From Peribacillus frigoritolerans (GTDB taxonomy: Bacteria; Bacillota; Bacilli; Bacillales; DSM-1321): a stretch of 64,000 nt of DNA. How positions within the stretch are numbered: position 1 is the stretch's first letter; each line of letters opens with the position of its first letter. The DNA is taken from NCBI RefSeq assembly GCF_001636405.1, contig NZ_KV440950.1, forward strand, positions 2,379,712-2,443,711, written 5' to 3'. The position numbers and the translations under genes are program-made. The notes under the pieces were generated by a model that saw nothing but the letters and a program-made list of their open reading frames with translations, ran no database searches and had not been told where the DNA came from. Below, one piece after another: positions 28,172 through 37,192 of the stretch.

Positions 28172-29260
28172 ATGCCGTATTTATTATCTGCATCTCATGT
28201 AAAGCTGCCATATTTGCTTTCACAAGAAAAAATCATGGAATTTTCGAGAGAAATATTTGGAGCATCATTTAAGAATATAGAACGGTTACTAAAGGCCTTT
28301 AAGAATGGACAAGTGGAAAATCGATATTTTTCAAATGATCTCGATTGGTTTAAAGAGGATCATTCTTTTGCCGATCGGAATGATTTATATATACAGCAGG
28401 CAATCAAATTTGGGAAAGAAGCTATAGAAAAATGCTTAGCCAACACAGAATTTTTAAAAGAAGGACTGCAGACAAACGAGCTAGATGCTTTCTTCTTTAT
28501 CTCAAGCACGGGGATTGCCACCCCGACCATTGATGCCAGGATAATGAATGAACTTACATTTAACCCGCATGCTAAAAGGATTCCGATTTGGGGGCTTGGC
28601 TGTGCAGGGGGAGCGAGTGGCCTATCACGTGCTTTTGAATATTGCCAAGCATACCCGACTGCGAAGGTCATTGTTTTAAGCGTGGAGTTATGCAGTCTGA
28701 CATTTCAAAGGAATGATATCTCCAAAAGCAATTTAATTGGGACTTCCCTATTTTCCGACGGAGTAAGCTGTGTTTTGGTTTGCGGTGATGAAGTGCCGAG
28801 TGAACAGTTCTCAAAAAAAGCAAGACATTTGCAATTTTTGGATTCGCAATCGACACTAATGCCGGATTCATTGGATGTAATGGGGTGGGATGTTAAAGAT
28901 CAAGGGTTATACGTGATTTTTTCGAAAGATATCCCTACGATCATCAAGGATTGGCTTAAACCGAATGTTCAAGAGTTCTTAATGGAGAATGGATTCGATC
29001 TAAACGATGTAAAAGATTTCATCGCTCATCCTGGAGGCAAGAAAGTAATTGATGCTTATCACGAAGCCCTCGGGTTCGATGAAAGCATGACGGGAGAGTC
29101 AATGAGCGTATTGCGTGAATTCGGCAATATGTCCTCAGCAACTATTTTGTACGTTCTGGAGAGGTTCATGCAGCGGGGCGGGAATAAAGGTGAGGTGGGC
29201 CTGGCTGCTGCATTGGGGCCTGGGTTTTCATCTGAACTTGTGTTAATGAGGTGGAAGTGA
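28172..29260 (+). CDS. bpsA: Type III polyketide synthase (BpsA/BcsA)
   Basis: This chalcone-synthase-family enzyme condenses long-chain acyl starters with malonyl-CoA into alkylpyrones in B. subtilis. The 362-residue thiolase-fold protein has a complete catalytic triad: C144 in WGLGCAGG, H286 in AHPGGK and N319 in FGNMSSAT. GGGGTGG precedes the ATG. The next gene, a methyltransferase, overlaps it by one base, so the products are coupled. Confidence 0.94.
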   Translation: MPYLLSASHVKLPYLLSQEKIMEFSREIFGASFKNIERLLKAFKNGQVENRYFSNDLDWFKEDHSFADRNDLYIQQAIKFGKEAIEKCLANTEFLKEGLQTNELDAFFFISSTGIATPTIDARIMNELTFNPHAKRIPIWGLGCAGGASGLSRAFEYCQAYPTAKVIVLSVELCSLTFQRNDISKSNLIGTSLFSDGVSCVLVCGDEVPSEQFSKKARHLQFLDSQSTLMPDSLDVMGWDVKDQGLYVIFSKDIPTIIKDWLKPNVQEFLMENGFDLNDVKDFIAHPGGKKVIDAYHEALGFDESMTGESMSVLREFGNMSSATILYVLERFMQRGGNKGEVGLAAALGPGFSSELVLMRWK

Positions 29261-29790
29261 TGATCTTCGCCATTTTCATTATCTTGATCGCTATACAGCG
29301 CCTTGTTGAATTATATATCGCCAAACAAAATGAAAAACAGTTGAAAGCTGGAGGAGCAATAGAATACGGTGAGTCCCATTACAAATGGATGGTTCTGATG
29401 CATCTTAGTTTTTTTATTGTTCTCATTATTGAAGTGGTCGCCCTTGAAAGGGATATATCTGGACTTTGGCCGATTTGGCTGACCCTTTTTCTAATTGCGC
29501 AGTCAGGAAGGATTTGGGTAATCCGTTCATTGGGAAAACATTGGAATACAAAAATCATAGTGGTTCCTGATGCTGAGGTAGTCATTAAAGGTCCTTATAA
29601 ATTTTTCAAACATCCGAACTATATCATAGTGGCAACTGAGATTTTAGTTATTTCCTTATTATTCAATGCATATTATACTGCTATCATCTTTAGTTTATTG
29701 AATGTTTGGATGATGATGGTAAGAATCCCACTGGAAGAGAAGGCATTAAAGGAAAACACGGAATATTCTACGGTTTTTAAGGGAGAATAA
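29260..29790 (+). CDS. bpsB: Isoprenylcysteine-carboxyl-methyltransferase family protein (BpsB/YpbQ)
   Basis: The 176-residue membrane protein has about four to five helices and the ICMT-like C-terminal motif (KFFKHPNYIIVATEI, then RIPLEEKAL). In B. subtilis BpsB methylates the alkylpyrones made by BpsA. The frame reaches a GTG at 29251; AGGTGG best serves the ATG at 29260, whose A is the last base of the bpsA stop. Confidence 0.9.
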   Translation: MIFAIFIILIAIQRLVELYIAKQNEKQLKAGGAIEYGESHYKWMVLMHLSFFIVLIIEVVALERDISGLWPIWLTLFLIAQSGRIWVIRSLGKHWNTKIIVVPDAEVVIKGPYKFFKHPNYIIVATEILVISLLFNAYYTAIIFSLLNVWMMMVRIPLEEKALKENTEYSTVFKGE

Positions 29791-29810
29791 TAAAAAAATT
29801 TAATTACTTA

Positions 29811-29866
29811 TTGAAAATGATTATCGTTCGTGATAAGATTCTAAATGAAGATGAAAATTATTCTCA
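29811..29866 (+). promoter_or_regulatory. SigA promoter with two Fur boxes
   Basis: TTGAAA (29811-29816) and TAAGAT (29834-29839) are 17 bp apart. TGAAAATGATTATCG (29812-29826) overlaps the -35, and TGAAAATTATTCTCA (29852-29866) lies downstream of the start site; each matches 12 of 14 fixed positions of the TGATAAT-N-ATTATCA Fur box. Iron-dependent repression is therefore expected for the following small transcript. Confidence 0.75.
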
Positions 29867-29936
29867 TTCGGATTTCAATCATTTATTTTAATTAAAAACT
29901 AAAAGCTAATCAATATAAAAGAGGATGGTGTTGGTA

Positions 29937-30095
29937 ATGGTTTGGGTATTCATTTTATTGACAATCGCTACATATGGTTTTGTGATGAAACATGTATTGA
30001 ATAATATTCAAAAACCGGCAAAGGCAGTAAAACCTTATACCGAGTCACCAATGGAAAACCGAGCTGCTTTTAACCCCACCCCAACAACCAGGTAA
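29937..30095 (+). CDS. Fur-box-controlled 52-residue membrane peptide / C-rich transcript
   Basis: The frame encodes one hydrophobic segment (VWVFILLTIATYGFV), then a basic and proline-rich tail ending FNPTPTTR. GAGGATGG lies 5-12 bases upstream; the ATG at 29937 or a TTG at 29931 are possible starts. The last coding bases AACCCCACCCCAAC form a C-rich stretch directly before a terminator. Such C-rich single-stranded tails are used by Gram-positive sRNAs, including the Fur-controlled FsrA, to pair with ribosome sites. It may thus be a peptide gene, an sRNA, or both. Confidence 0.6.
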   Translation: MVWVFILLTIATYGFVMKHVLNNIQKPAKAVKPYTESPMENRAAFNPTPTTR

Positions 30096-30115
30096 ACATC
30101 CTGGTTTTTTTTTTG
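30087..30115 (+). terminator. Terminator of the Fur-box transcript
   Basis: ACCAGG and CCTGGT form a stem around TAAACAT, which contains the stop codon, followed by a run of nine or more Ts. Confidence 0.85.
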
Positions 30116-30146
30116 CATTCCAACAATATGATCAAATTGCGCGAAT

Positions 30147-30169
30147 CCACCAATTGGTGGTTTTTTTTT
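30147..30169 (+). terminator. Second hairpin with T run
   Basis: CCACC-AATT-GGTGG is followed by T9, 30 bases after the preceding terminator; probably a backup terminator. Confidence 0.7.
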
Positions 30170-30282
30170 GAACATGGCCTGTAATGAATCATATAGTAAA
30201 ATAAAGCTGACGGTATGAATAACAAACGAAATCGTTTACAATAAGAATATCAAAATGACGATAGATTAAGGGGTATGGATTC

Positions 30283-33200
30283 ATGATTCAAGAAACATTA
30301 AAGCAACAGTCCAAATTGGGGATTTTGACTGCCATGTATGAGAAATTTCAATCGGCAGGTGATACAGGCAATGCAGATAAAATGAAACAGCTAATCATGA
30401 AAGTGAATAATGAGGAGTTCATCATTGCTTTTTGCGGTCATTTTTCAGCGGGGAAATCTAGTATGATCAACTTTCTCCTTGGTGATCAAGTATTGCCTTC
30501 AAGTCCGATTCCTACGAGTGCAAATACGGTAAAGGTACAAAAAGGGGAAGACTATGCCAAAGTCTTTTACCATCATAAGCCACCAGTCTTATTTCCCGCA
30601 CCTTATGATTTTAAAGAGGTCAAGAAATTTGCCAAGGATGGAGATTCAGTATCGGCAATAACGATAAGTTCCAATGATTTTTCACTGCCGGATTCATGTG
30701 CGATCATGGATACGCCAGGAATCGATTCGACAGACGATGCACATAGAGTTTCTACGGAATCTGCCCTGCATCTAGCTGATGTCGTCTTTTATGTCATGGA
30801 CTACAATCACGTCCAATCAGAAGTGAACTTCCTATTCACGAAAGAATTGTTGGAGGCTGAAAAACCGACATACTTGATTATCAATATGATCGATAAGCAT
30901 GATGAGAAGGAGCTTGGATTCCAAGACTTCAAGCTTTCCGTTTCTGAAGCTTTTGCGAACTGGAATGTATATCCTGATGGTATTTTTTATACATCCGTAA
31001 GAGACTTGAACAATACCGAAAATGAAATAGAAGTGGTCAAGCAATTCATATATGAAATGGCGGGCAAAGGTTTAAATGATGGGAAGGATGCCATCATGCA
31101 ATCGGCTAATGCCCTTGTCGAAAGACATCTTAATTGGCTGAAGGAGCAGTATGAAGAGGAACATGCCGATGATATTGAAGTATTATCAGAACTGCCTCAT
31201 GAAGAGCGGATACACCTGACGAATCAGGTGGACAGCCTATTGAAAGAAAAAAAATCATTGACTGGACGCATAGAGGAAATCAAGGGCCAGTATGCCGATG
31301 CATTGGAAACCATTTTAAAAGGCGCATACATCATGCCGGCGGCAACACGGGACCTAGGTAAATCATTCTTGGAATCGGCTCAGCCGGACTTTAAAATGGG
31401 TCTATTATTTGCCAAGAAAAAAACGGATGCCGAACGTGAGGCACGTATTAAGGCGTTCTTGAGCGATCTGCAAGAAAAGGTGAAAACCCAGCTTGAATGG
31501 CATCTTAAAGAACTGGCGGTTAAAACGCTTAATCAAGCGGAAATCCATGATTCAACACTTGAAAGTAAGGCTCAGGCACTTCAGATCGAGGTAACGGAAT
31601 CTTACATAAAAAACTCTTTGAAGCCTCAAGTCGATATTACGGGTGAATACGTTTTAAACTATACGAATGATTTGGCATCAGCCATCAAAAAGAAAGCACG
31701 TGATGTATCAGAAGGATTTTTGAATGATATGGTTACCGTTATGGAAGGAATAGTGGAAAAGCAGTCCATGTCCATCGATAAGGAACTTGAAGGTTTTTCT
31801 GAATTTGCGGAAGCTCTTAAAGTTACTGCTGCGATGAACGCGGAAATCGAGTACCAAACGGAACGTTTAGAGGCCATTGCCCATCAAACTGAATCATTGG
31901 TCGATGAGCGTGAAATCGATATGCTGTTAACTGAATGGAATGAAGAGGAAAAAAATATTACAGTCCAAATCATGACAACCGATAAAGTAAGTAATTCAAG
32001 GTCCGTCAACGAACAATCTGTAAGTGATCATGTTAAAGAAATCAAGGAAGCTGTACCTTCCGTGACTGTTTCTTCATCTGATGCTACGGATTTACGCGGA
32101 AAAGAAAAGCTGATGGAAACTGCAGCGAGTTTAAAACAGGCGGCCGAGCTGATCCAACCTCTGAGAGGGTTTCAATCGCTTTATAAAGAATTGAAAGAGA
32201 AGGCAAATCGCTTGGAACAACAGACGTTCACGGTTGCCCTCTTCGGTGCATTCAGTGCGGGTAAATCTTCCTTTGCCAATGCTTTGATGGGAGAAAGCGT
32301 CCTTCCTGTCTCACCAAATCCGACAACTGCCGCAATCAACAAAATCATGTCTTCGGACGCTGAGCATCCACATGGAACGGCAACCGTCAAATTAAAGACC
32401 GAAGCGATGCTGTTGGAAGATGTAAGCCTGGCATTGGCAGCTTTTGATAAATCGGCAAAGACTCTGGATGAAGCACTTCAACTAGCAGGGCAAATCATTG
32501 CGAAGGCAGGGGAAGTTGATAAGGGTAAAACGCACTTATCGTTTCTTAGGGCGTTTCATCAAGGGCTTCCCGAGTACCAAAATGATTTAGGAAATGTGGT
32601 TACGGTAGACCTTGAAGGATTTAAACGGTTTGCTGCGGAAGAGTCCAAGTCATGTCTTGTTGATCTGATCGAATTGCGTTATGACTGTGAAATGACAAAG
32701 CAGGGGATGGTCCTTGTTGACACACCTGGGGCCGATTCGATTAATGCACGCCATACTGGAGCAGCTTTCGAATATATTAAGAATTCGGACGCCATCCTAT
32801 TTGTGACCTATTATAATCATCCATTTTCCCGGGCAGACAGGGAGTTCCTGATACAGCTTGGACGTGTGAAAGATTCTTTCGCTATGGATAAGATGTTTTT
32901 CATCGTCAATGCCGTCGACCTGGCACAAACGACTGACGAATTGGACGAAGTGATGGATTATGTCACAGATCAATTGAATGGATTCGGAATCCGTTTTCCA
33001 AAACTGTTCCCGCTTACGAGTAAGGGGGCGTTGATGGAAAAACAAACGCCTGGTTCGTTTAAGCATTCATTCCTTCCTAATAGCGGAATCATGGAATTCC
33101 AAGGCCAATTCGATTCTTTCATAGAAAACGATTTAACTGGACTTGCGATTGAATCGGCTCAAGCGGCTGTAAAAAGAACCGAAGAATTGCTACGAGATGT

Positions 33201-33996
33201 AATTACAGCTTCCAGACAGGATGAGAAAGCGAAACGAAAAGCCCTGGAGACACTTTCTCATGAGTCACAGGCCATTTCGGAACTCCTTTCAGTCATTAAA
33301 GGGGATGCCGAAAAGCAACGGTTGAAAAAAGAGATAGACGAATTGACTTTCTATAGTAAACAAAGGGTCTTCTTCCGGTTTAATGATTTCTTCAAAGAAT
33401 CGTTCAATCCAGCTGTTTTAAAAGATGATGGAGGGGATCTGAAAATTGTCCTCAAGCAATCGATGAAGAACTTATTGGATGCGTTAGGCTTTGACCTTGC
33501 CCAGGAAATGCGGGCAACGGCTTTAAGGACGGAAATGTTTGTAAATAAATTACTGAATGAGAAACAGGGCAGTTTGCTTCAGCAAATGCAAAAAATAAGA
33601 AGAACCCTTTCATTACAGACATATGAACCCAATGAAAGGGAATCCCTTGAATTCACTGGAGCTTTTGCCCAATTGGATACAGGGGAATTCAAAAAGGAAT
33701 TGGCATTATTCAAGAATCCAAAATCTTTCTTTGAAAAGAATGAAAAAGCGAAAATGAGCGAAGGTCTTCAGAAGCGTTTGGATGAACCTGCCCTTATATA
33801 TGCAAAAGAACAGGGGGAGCGGATTTACGAAATGTATAATGAAGTCCTCGATCAAGAGCTACTCGCGATTCAAAAAGAGTTTAAGACGGAAGTATCGGAT
33901 ATCTTTGCAGGTTTACGTGCAGCATTGGAGGAAACGGTTGATTTACCGTATTATGAAAATGCTGTAGCGGAATTGGCTAAAATGCATTCGAAATAG
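30283..33996 (+). CDS. dynA: Bacterial dynamin DynA with two fused GTPase units
   Basis: This large membrane-remodelling GTPase has 1237 residues with two complete dynamin-like units. The first has P-loop GHFSAGKSS (residues 52-60), switch DTPGID and NMIDKHD. The second has GAFSAGKSS (near 652-660), VDTPGAD and NAVDLA. Long helical stalk regions follow each GTPase. B. subtilis DynA (YpbR, 1193 residues) tethers and fuses membranes and protects against pore-formers and phage. AAGGGG precedes the ATG. It is in the same relative position as in B. subtilis. Confidence 0.95.
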   Translation: MIQETLKQQSKLGILTAMYEKFQSAGDTGNADKMKQLIMKVNNEEFIIAFCGHFSAGKSSMINFLLGDQVLPSSPIPTSANTVKVQKGEDYAKVFYHHKPPVLFPAPYDFKEVKKFAKDGDSVSAITISSNDFSLPDSCAIMDTPGIDSTDDAHRVSTESALHLADVVFYVMDYNHVQSEVNFLFTKELLEAEKPTYLIINMIDKHDEKELGFQDFKLSVSEAFANWNVYPDGIFYTSVRDLNNTENEIEVVKQFIYEMAGKGLNDGKDAIMQSANALVERHLNWLKEQYEEEHADDIEVLSELPHEERIHLTNQVDSLLKEKKSLTGRIEEIKGQYADALETILKGAYIMPAATRDLGKSFLESAQPDFKMGLLFAKKKTDAEREARIKAFLSDLQEKVKTQLEWHLKELAVKTLNQAEIHDSTLESKAQALQIEVTESYIKNSLKPQVDITGEYVLNYTNDLASAIKKKARDVSEGFLNDMVTVMEGIVEKQSMSIDKELEGFSEFAEALKVTAAMNAEIEYQTERLEAIAHQTESLVDEREIDMLLTEWNEEEKNITVQIMTTDKVSNSRSVNEQSVSDHVKEIKEAVPSVTVSSSDATDLRGKEKLMETAASLKQAAELIQPLRGFQSLYKELKEKANRLEQQTFTVALFGAFSAGKSSFANALMGESVLPVSPNPTTAAINKIMSSDAEHPHGTATVKLKTEAMLLEDVSLALAAFDKSAKTLDEALQLAGQIIAKAGEVDKGKTHLSFLRAFHQGLPEYQNDLGNVVTVDLEGFKRFAAEESKSCLVDLIELRYDCEMTKQGMVLVDTPGADSINARHTGAAFEYIKNSDAILFVTYYNHPFSRADREFLIQLGRVKDSFAMDKMFFIVNAVDLAQTTDELDEVMDYVTDQLNGFGIRFPKLFPLTSKGALMEKQTPGSFKHSFLPNSGIMEFQGQFDSFIENDLTGLAIESAQAAVKRTEELLRDVITASRQDEKAKRKALETLSHESQAISELLSVIKGDAEKQRLKKEIDELTFYSKQRVFFRFNDFFKESFNPAVLKDDGGDLKIVLKQSMKNLLDALGFDLAQEMRATALRTEMFVNKLLNEKQGSLLQQMQKIRRTLSLQTYEPNERESLEFTGAFAQLDTGEFKKELALFKNPKSFFEKNEKAKMSEGLQKRLDEPALIYAKEQGERIYEMYNEVLDQELLAIQKEFKTEVSDIFAGLRAALEETVDLPYYENAVAELAKMHSK

Positions 33997-34011
33997 AAAC
34001 GAGGTTCATTC

Positions 34012-34773
34012 ATGAAAGAAAACCTTATTTCACGCTTGAGATACCTGGAAAAGAATGAGGATATAACCATATTGATGGCTGCTGTTACTGGCAGCCATTC
34101 TTTTGGTTTATCATCGGTCCAATCGGATTACGATGTTCGGTTTATATATGTACATAATGATAAGCGATCATACTTGAGCTTGAGTAAGCCAGTTGAAGTC
34201 ATTCAAGTGAAAGAAGGCCTATTTGACATGGAAGGCTGGGATCTCTTTAAATCATCCCGACTTACCTTAAAGAGTAACCCTGCTCTATTTGAATTGTTTC
34301 AGTCACCTATCAGGTTGATCACCCATCCGGATTATTATAGGAAGATGACTGGTTTGATAGCGGATTGCTATTCCAAAAAGGCACTGGGGCACCATTACTA
34401 TCGGATGATGAGCGACAATCTTCAACAATTGACAAAAACAAGGGGTTCCGAAAGAAAAGGGCTAAAAATATGGGTACAAGTATACCGTTCGTATTTAACC
34501 CTTGAATATATCATCCAACGGGGTTCGCTGCCACCATTATCGGTATGGGAATTACTTGATTCGGTTTCAATGGATCAAGGAATGAAAAGCAGGATGACCC
34601 GGATATTTAAAACAAAACAAATGGAAGGATGTATAAGCAACAATGAAAGTGAAAATAATCTTTCGCTAATAGAAGGGAAATCACTTTCCATAAAGAATGA
34701 GATAACTAGGCTTCATCAAGGGAAGAACATGGAAATGGAACTTAATGAATTGATTTGGGCCATTTTGGAATAG
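34012..34773 (+). CDS. Nucleotidyltransferase-fold protein (COG3541/RlaP-like)
   Basis: The 253-residue protein begins with a polymerase-beta-type nucleotidyltransferase site: TGSHSFGL followed by SDYDVRFIY, with the two metal-binding aspartates D39 and D41. A helical C-terminal half follows. COG3541 members are called predicted nucleotidyltransferases, some tied to RNA repair; no function is proven. It lies 15 bp after dynA and 11 bp before the sulfurtransferase start, so all three may be co-transcribed. Confidence 0.8.
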   Translation: MKENLISRLRYLEKNEDITILMAAVTGSHSFGLSSVQSDYDVRFIYVHNDKRSYLSLSKPVEVIQVKEGLFDMEGWDLFKSSRLTLKSNPALFELFQSPIRLITHPDYYRKMTGLIADCYSKKALGHHYYRMMSDNLQQLTKTRGSERKGLKIWVQVYRSYLTLEYIIQRGSLPPLSVWELLDSVSMDQGMKSRMTRIFKTKQMEGCISNNESENNLSLIEGKSLSIKNEITRLHQGKNMEMELNELIWAILE

Positions 34774-34784
34774 GGGGTTATGAT

Positions 34785-35612
34785 ATGAGTTTTATAATCG
34801 AAAAAGAAGAGCTGTTGCCGTTGTTGAATTCTAAAGATATCAGAATTTGTGACTGCCGCTTTCAACTAGGCTCTCCTGATGCAGGGTATAATGATTACAA
34901 AAAAGACCATATTTTAGGCGCTGTTTATTTCGATCTTGAAAAGGACTTATCTGGTCAGGTTCAAGATCATGGCGGAAGACATCCTCTTCCTGACCTGGAA
35001 ACCATTAAAGATAAACTGGAATCAAATGGAATCACCAACGATACTGTACTTATCGCTTATGATGGCGGGGAAGGTTCTTTTGCTTCCAGGTTTGTCTGGT
35101 TGCTAAGCTACCTTGGGCATCAGAAAGTCTTTGTCCTGAACGGGGGATATCGCGCCTGGAGGGATGCGGGCTATCCGATTGACTCGATTCAAATGAATTA
35201 TATGCCAACCGAATATCGTATCGATTTAAATGAGCACGTTTTTGCATCTTTTCGAAAAGTGAAGGATTACACTTTGAATAGATCTGACGATATCGTATTA
35301 ATGGATTCACGGGAATCTAAGCGCTATGAGGGAATCGAGGAGCCAATTGATAAAAAAGCCGGCCATATACCTGGTGCAGTAAATAAGGTGTGGACGAACG
35401 TTATGGAAAATGGCTATTTTAAAAAGAAGGAAGATCTTCAGTCGAATTTTAAAAGCATTGGTAAAGATAAGGAAATCATTGTGTACTGCGGTTCAGGTGT
35501 AACGGCCTCACCCAATTTTATCGCCCTGAAAGAAGCGGGCTTTAAAGATGTGAAGATTTATATTGGCAGTTTCAGTGACTGGATCTCGTATGATGATAAT
35601 CCAATTGAATAA
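34785..35612 (+). CDS. 3-mercaptopyruvate/thiosulfate sulfurtransferase, two-domain rhodanese
   Basis: The 275-residue protein has a catalytically inactive N-terminal rhodanese domain (about 1-130) and an active C-terminal domain with persulfide cysteine C235 in the loop CGSGVTA, the type associated with 3-mercaptopyruvate. It transfers sulfane sulfur to cyanide or thiols in the cytosol. The frame extends upstream into the previous gene, but AGGGGGTT points to the ATG at 34785. Confidence 0.9.
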   Translation: MSFIIEKEELLPLLNSKDIRICDCRFQLGSPDAGYNDYKKDHILGAVYFDLEKDLSGQVQDHGGRHPLPDLETIKDKLESNGITNDTVLIAYDGGEGSFASRFVWLLSYLGHQKVFVLNGGYRAWRDAGYPIDSIQMNYMPTEYRIDLNEHVFASFRKVKDYTLNRSDDIVLMDSRESKRYEGIEEPIDKKAGHIPGAVNKVWTNVMENGYFKKKEDLQSNFKSIGKDKEIIVYCGSGVTASPNFIALKEAGFKDVKIYIGSFSDWISYDDNPIE

Positions 35613-35691
35613 TATTTTTACCAATTAAACGATCCTTAAAAAAAGGGACAGTTATGTTAAAATGGAAGTACATCATGATAGAGGTGATAAT

Positions 35692-36573
35692 GTGTTAATG
35701 AAAGAAAATGAGCAGCATCCATCCTTTATGCTTGTCGATGGAATGGCGCTTTTATTTAGAGCTTTTTATGCAACGGCCGTTACTGGTCAATTCATGATTA
35801 ACTCCAAAGGCATCCCGACCAATGCCGTTCAAGGTTTTTTGAAGCATATGCTGACGGCGGTGAATCACTTTTCACCCAGTCATGTAGCGGTATGCTGGGA
35901 TATGGGCAGCAAGACTTTCAGAAATGAATTATTTGATGGATACAAGGCGAATCGATCAGAAGCTCCAGTCGAAATGATCCCTCAATTCGACTTAGCGAAA
36001 AAAGCGGTTGAAGCATTCGATATCCCTAACATAGGACTATCTGGTTATGAGGCGGATGACTGTATCGGAACAATTGCCAAAGCATCTGCACAGCATAGCC
36101 GAGTGGGTATATTGACTGGCGATCAAGATATGCTTCAGTTAATAGATGAAAACATTTCCGTACTATTATTAAAAAAAGGGTATGGTAACTATGAGGTGCA
36201 TAATCCCGATAGCTTTTTTGAGTGGAAAGGGATTGCACCAAGGCAAATGATCGATTTAAAAGCTTTAATGGGTGATACAGCTGATAACTATCCCGGAGTT
36301 AAAGGAATTGGGGAGAAGACAGCGTTGAAATTATTGATACAGTATCAAAGTATCGAAGGCATTCTTGAAAATGTTGCTTCATTGACGAATGGGCAACGGG
36401 CTAAAATTGAATCCGCTGTCGATATGCTTCATTTATCCAGAAAGCTAGCAGAAATAAAATGTGATGTACCAATTTCATGTCCTTTGGACGATGCGGTCTA
36501 TCAGTATGATCGCGAAAAGGTCAAAAATCTGGCTAGGGATCATGAATTCAGGACATTACTGCGCATGATCTAA
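35692..36573 (+). CDS. ypcP: 5'-3' exonuclease YpcP (FEN-like)
   Basis: The protein has about 293 residues and resembles the 5'-nuclease domain of DNA polymerase I. Acidic metal ligands are seen in LVDGMALLFRAF, GYEADDCIGT, TGDQDMLQL and GDTADNYPG, followed by the helix-hairpin-helix GVKGIGEKTALKL. It removes RNA primers or flaps. GAGGTGA (35681-35687) serves GTG 35692 or ATG 35698; the true start is one of these. Confidence 0.92.
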   Translation: MLMKENEQHPSFMLVDGMALLFRAFYATAVTGQFMINSKGIPTNAVQGFLKHMLTAVNHFSPSHVAVCWDMGSKTFRNELFDGYKANRSEAPVEMIPQFDLAKKAVEAFDIPNIGLSGYEADDCIGTIAKASAQHSRVGILTGDQDMLQLIDENISVLLLKKGYGNYEVHNPDSFFEWKGIAPRQMIDLKALMGDTADNYPGVKGIGEKTALKLLIQYQSIEGILENVASLTNGQRAKIESAVDMLHLSRKLAEIKCDVPISCPLDDAVYQYDREKVKNLARDHEFRTLLRMI

Positions 36574-36580
36574 TCAAACA

Positions 36581-36613
36581 AGGGGGAGCTTCCCAATGGG
36601 AGCTCCCCCTTTT
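36581..36613 (+). terminator. Terminator after ypcP
   Basis: AGGGGGAGCT pairs perfectly with AGCTCCCCCT around TCCCAATGGG, followed by TTT. The 54-bp repeat begins at the next base. Confidence 0.85.
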
Positions 36614-36667
36614 GAAATTCCCTTTAAATTTCCGCCTGAATTTAAGAGATTGGGGATCTACTAGCCC
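36614..36667 (+). repeat. 54-bp terminator-linked repeat, copy 2
   Basis: It matches 24345-24398 at 50 of 54 positions and directly follows the ypcP terminator hairpin. The GC-rich repeat copy B begins immediately after it. Confidence 0.85.
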
Positions 36668-36762
36668 GCGAGTTGAAGGGAGACCCCGCAGGCGCTTGCG
36701 CCGAGGGCGGGCCGCCCGCGGAAAGCGAGTGCCCTACGTTCCAATCAACGGTCAAATTGTAC
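36668..36762 (+). repeat. GC-rich dispersed repeat, copy B
   Basis: GGGAGACCCCGCAGGCGCTT, GGGCCGCCCGCGGAAAGCGA and the end AATCAACGGTCAAATTGTAC match copy A at 25001-25131. Here the repeat is joined directly to the 54-bp element. A chance 61-codon frame through it is not a gene. Confidence 0.85.
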
Positions 36763-36857
36763 AGTCTGGGACATCGGTCCTTTACTTTGTACGATGATTT
36801 TTTTGTCGAAAAATGGATAGTCAAATTCTTTGATATACGGTAAGATGAAAATAAGGC

Positions 36858-37151
36858 ATGAAGTATGGAGTGGATGAGGAAGTGGCGAAATCAACTGAAG
36901 AGTATGTTAGTTTTTTAGAGGGTAAGGGATTCACTTTTGGTAATGACGCGATTGGTTTTATTTATTTTGGTAAGCGCTACACGGATGCAAGTGATATTTT
37001 AGTCAATGCAGCAATAGAGTTGACATTAAAGGTACAAAAGAATTTTGATGGCAGCTTTTATATCTCCTTTTTGGAAAACTTAAAACAAAATGGCATTGAA
37101 ACGCGTAGTGCAGCGGTATCGTTTGCAAAAGAACAGGGGCTACTTAAATAA
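36858..37151 (+). CDS. Small conserved Bacillaceae protein, possibly DUF6123
   Basis: This 97-residue soluble protein has a central AIGFIYFGKRYTDASDILV segment and a helical end; from memory it resembles the DUF6123 family, which has no known function. No clear ribosome site precedes the ATG at 36858 (only ATAAGG); GTG codons at 36870 and 36882 are alternatives. It ends in a terminator shared with the convergent transporter. Confidence 0.65.
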   Translation: MKYGVDEEVAKSTEEYVSFLEGKGFTFGNDAIGFIYFGKRYTDASDILVNAAIELTLKVQKNFDGSFYISFLENLKQNGIETRSAAVSFAKEQGLLK

Positions 37152-37180
37152 ATCGGACTTCGTAACTGGAAGTCCGATTT
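37150..37180. terminator. Bidirectional terminator
   Basis: AAATCGGACTTC and GAAGTCCGATTT form a 12-bp stem between two convergent genes. Confidence 0.8.
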
Positions 37181-37192
37181 ATTTTGGGCTTT

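Noticed and set aside
30283..33996. Possible accidental fusion of two genes in dynA
   Set aside because: A two-unit dynamin in one chain is the normal form of DynA in Bacillus, with the same length class.
36612..36824. Frames on both strands across the repeat at 36.7 kb
   Set aside because: They are produced by the GC-rich dispersed repeat, which is non-coding in its other copies.
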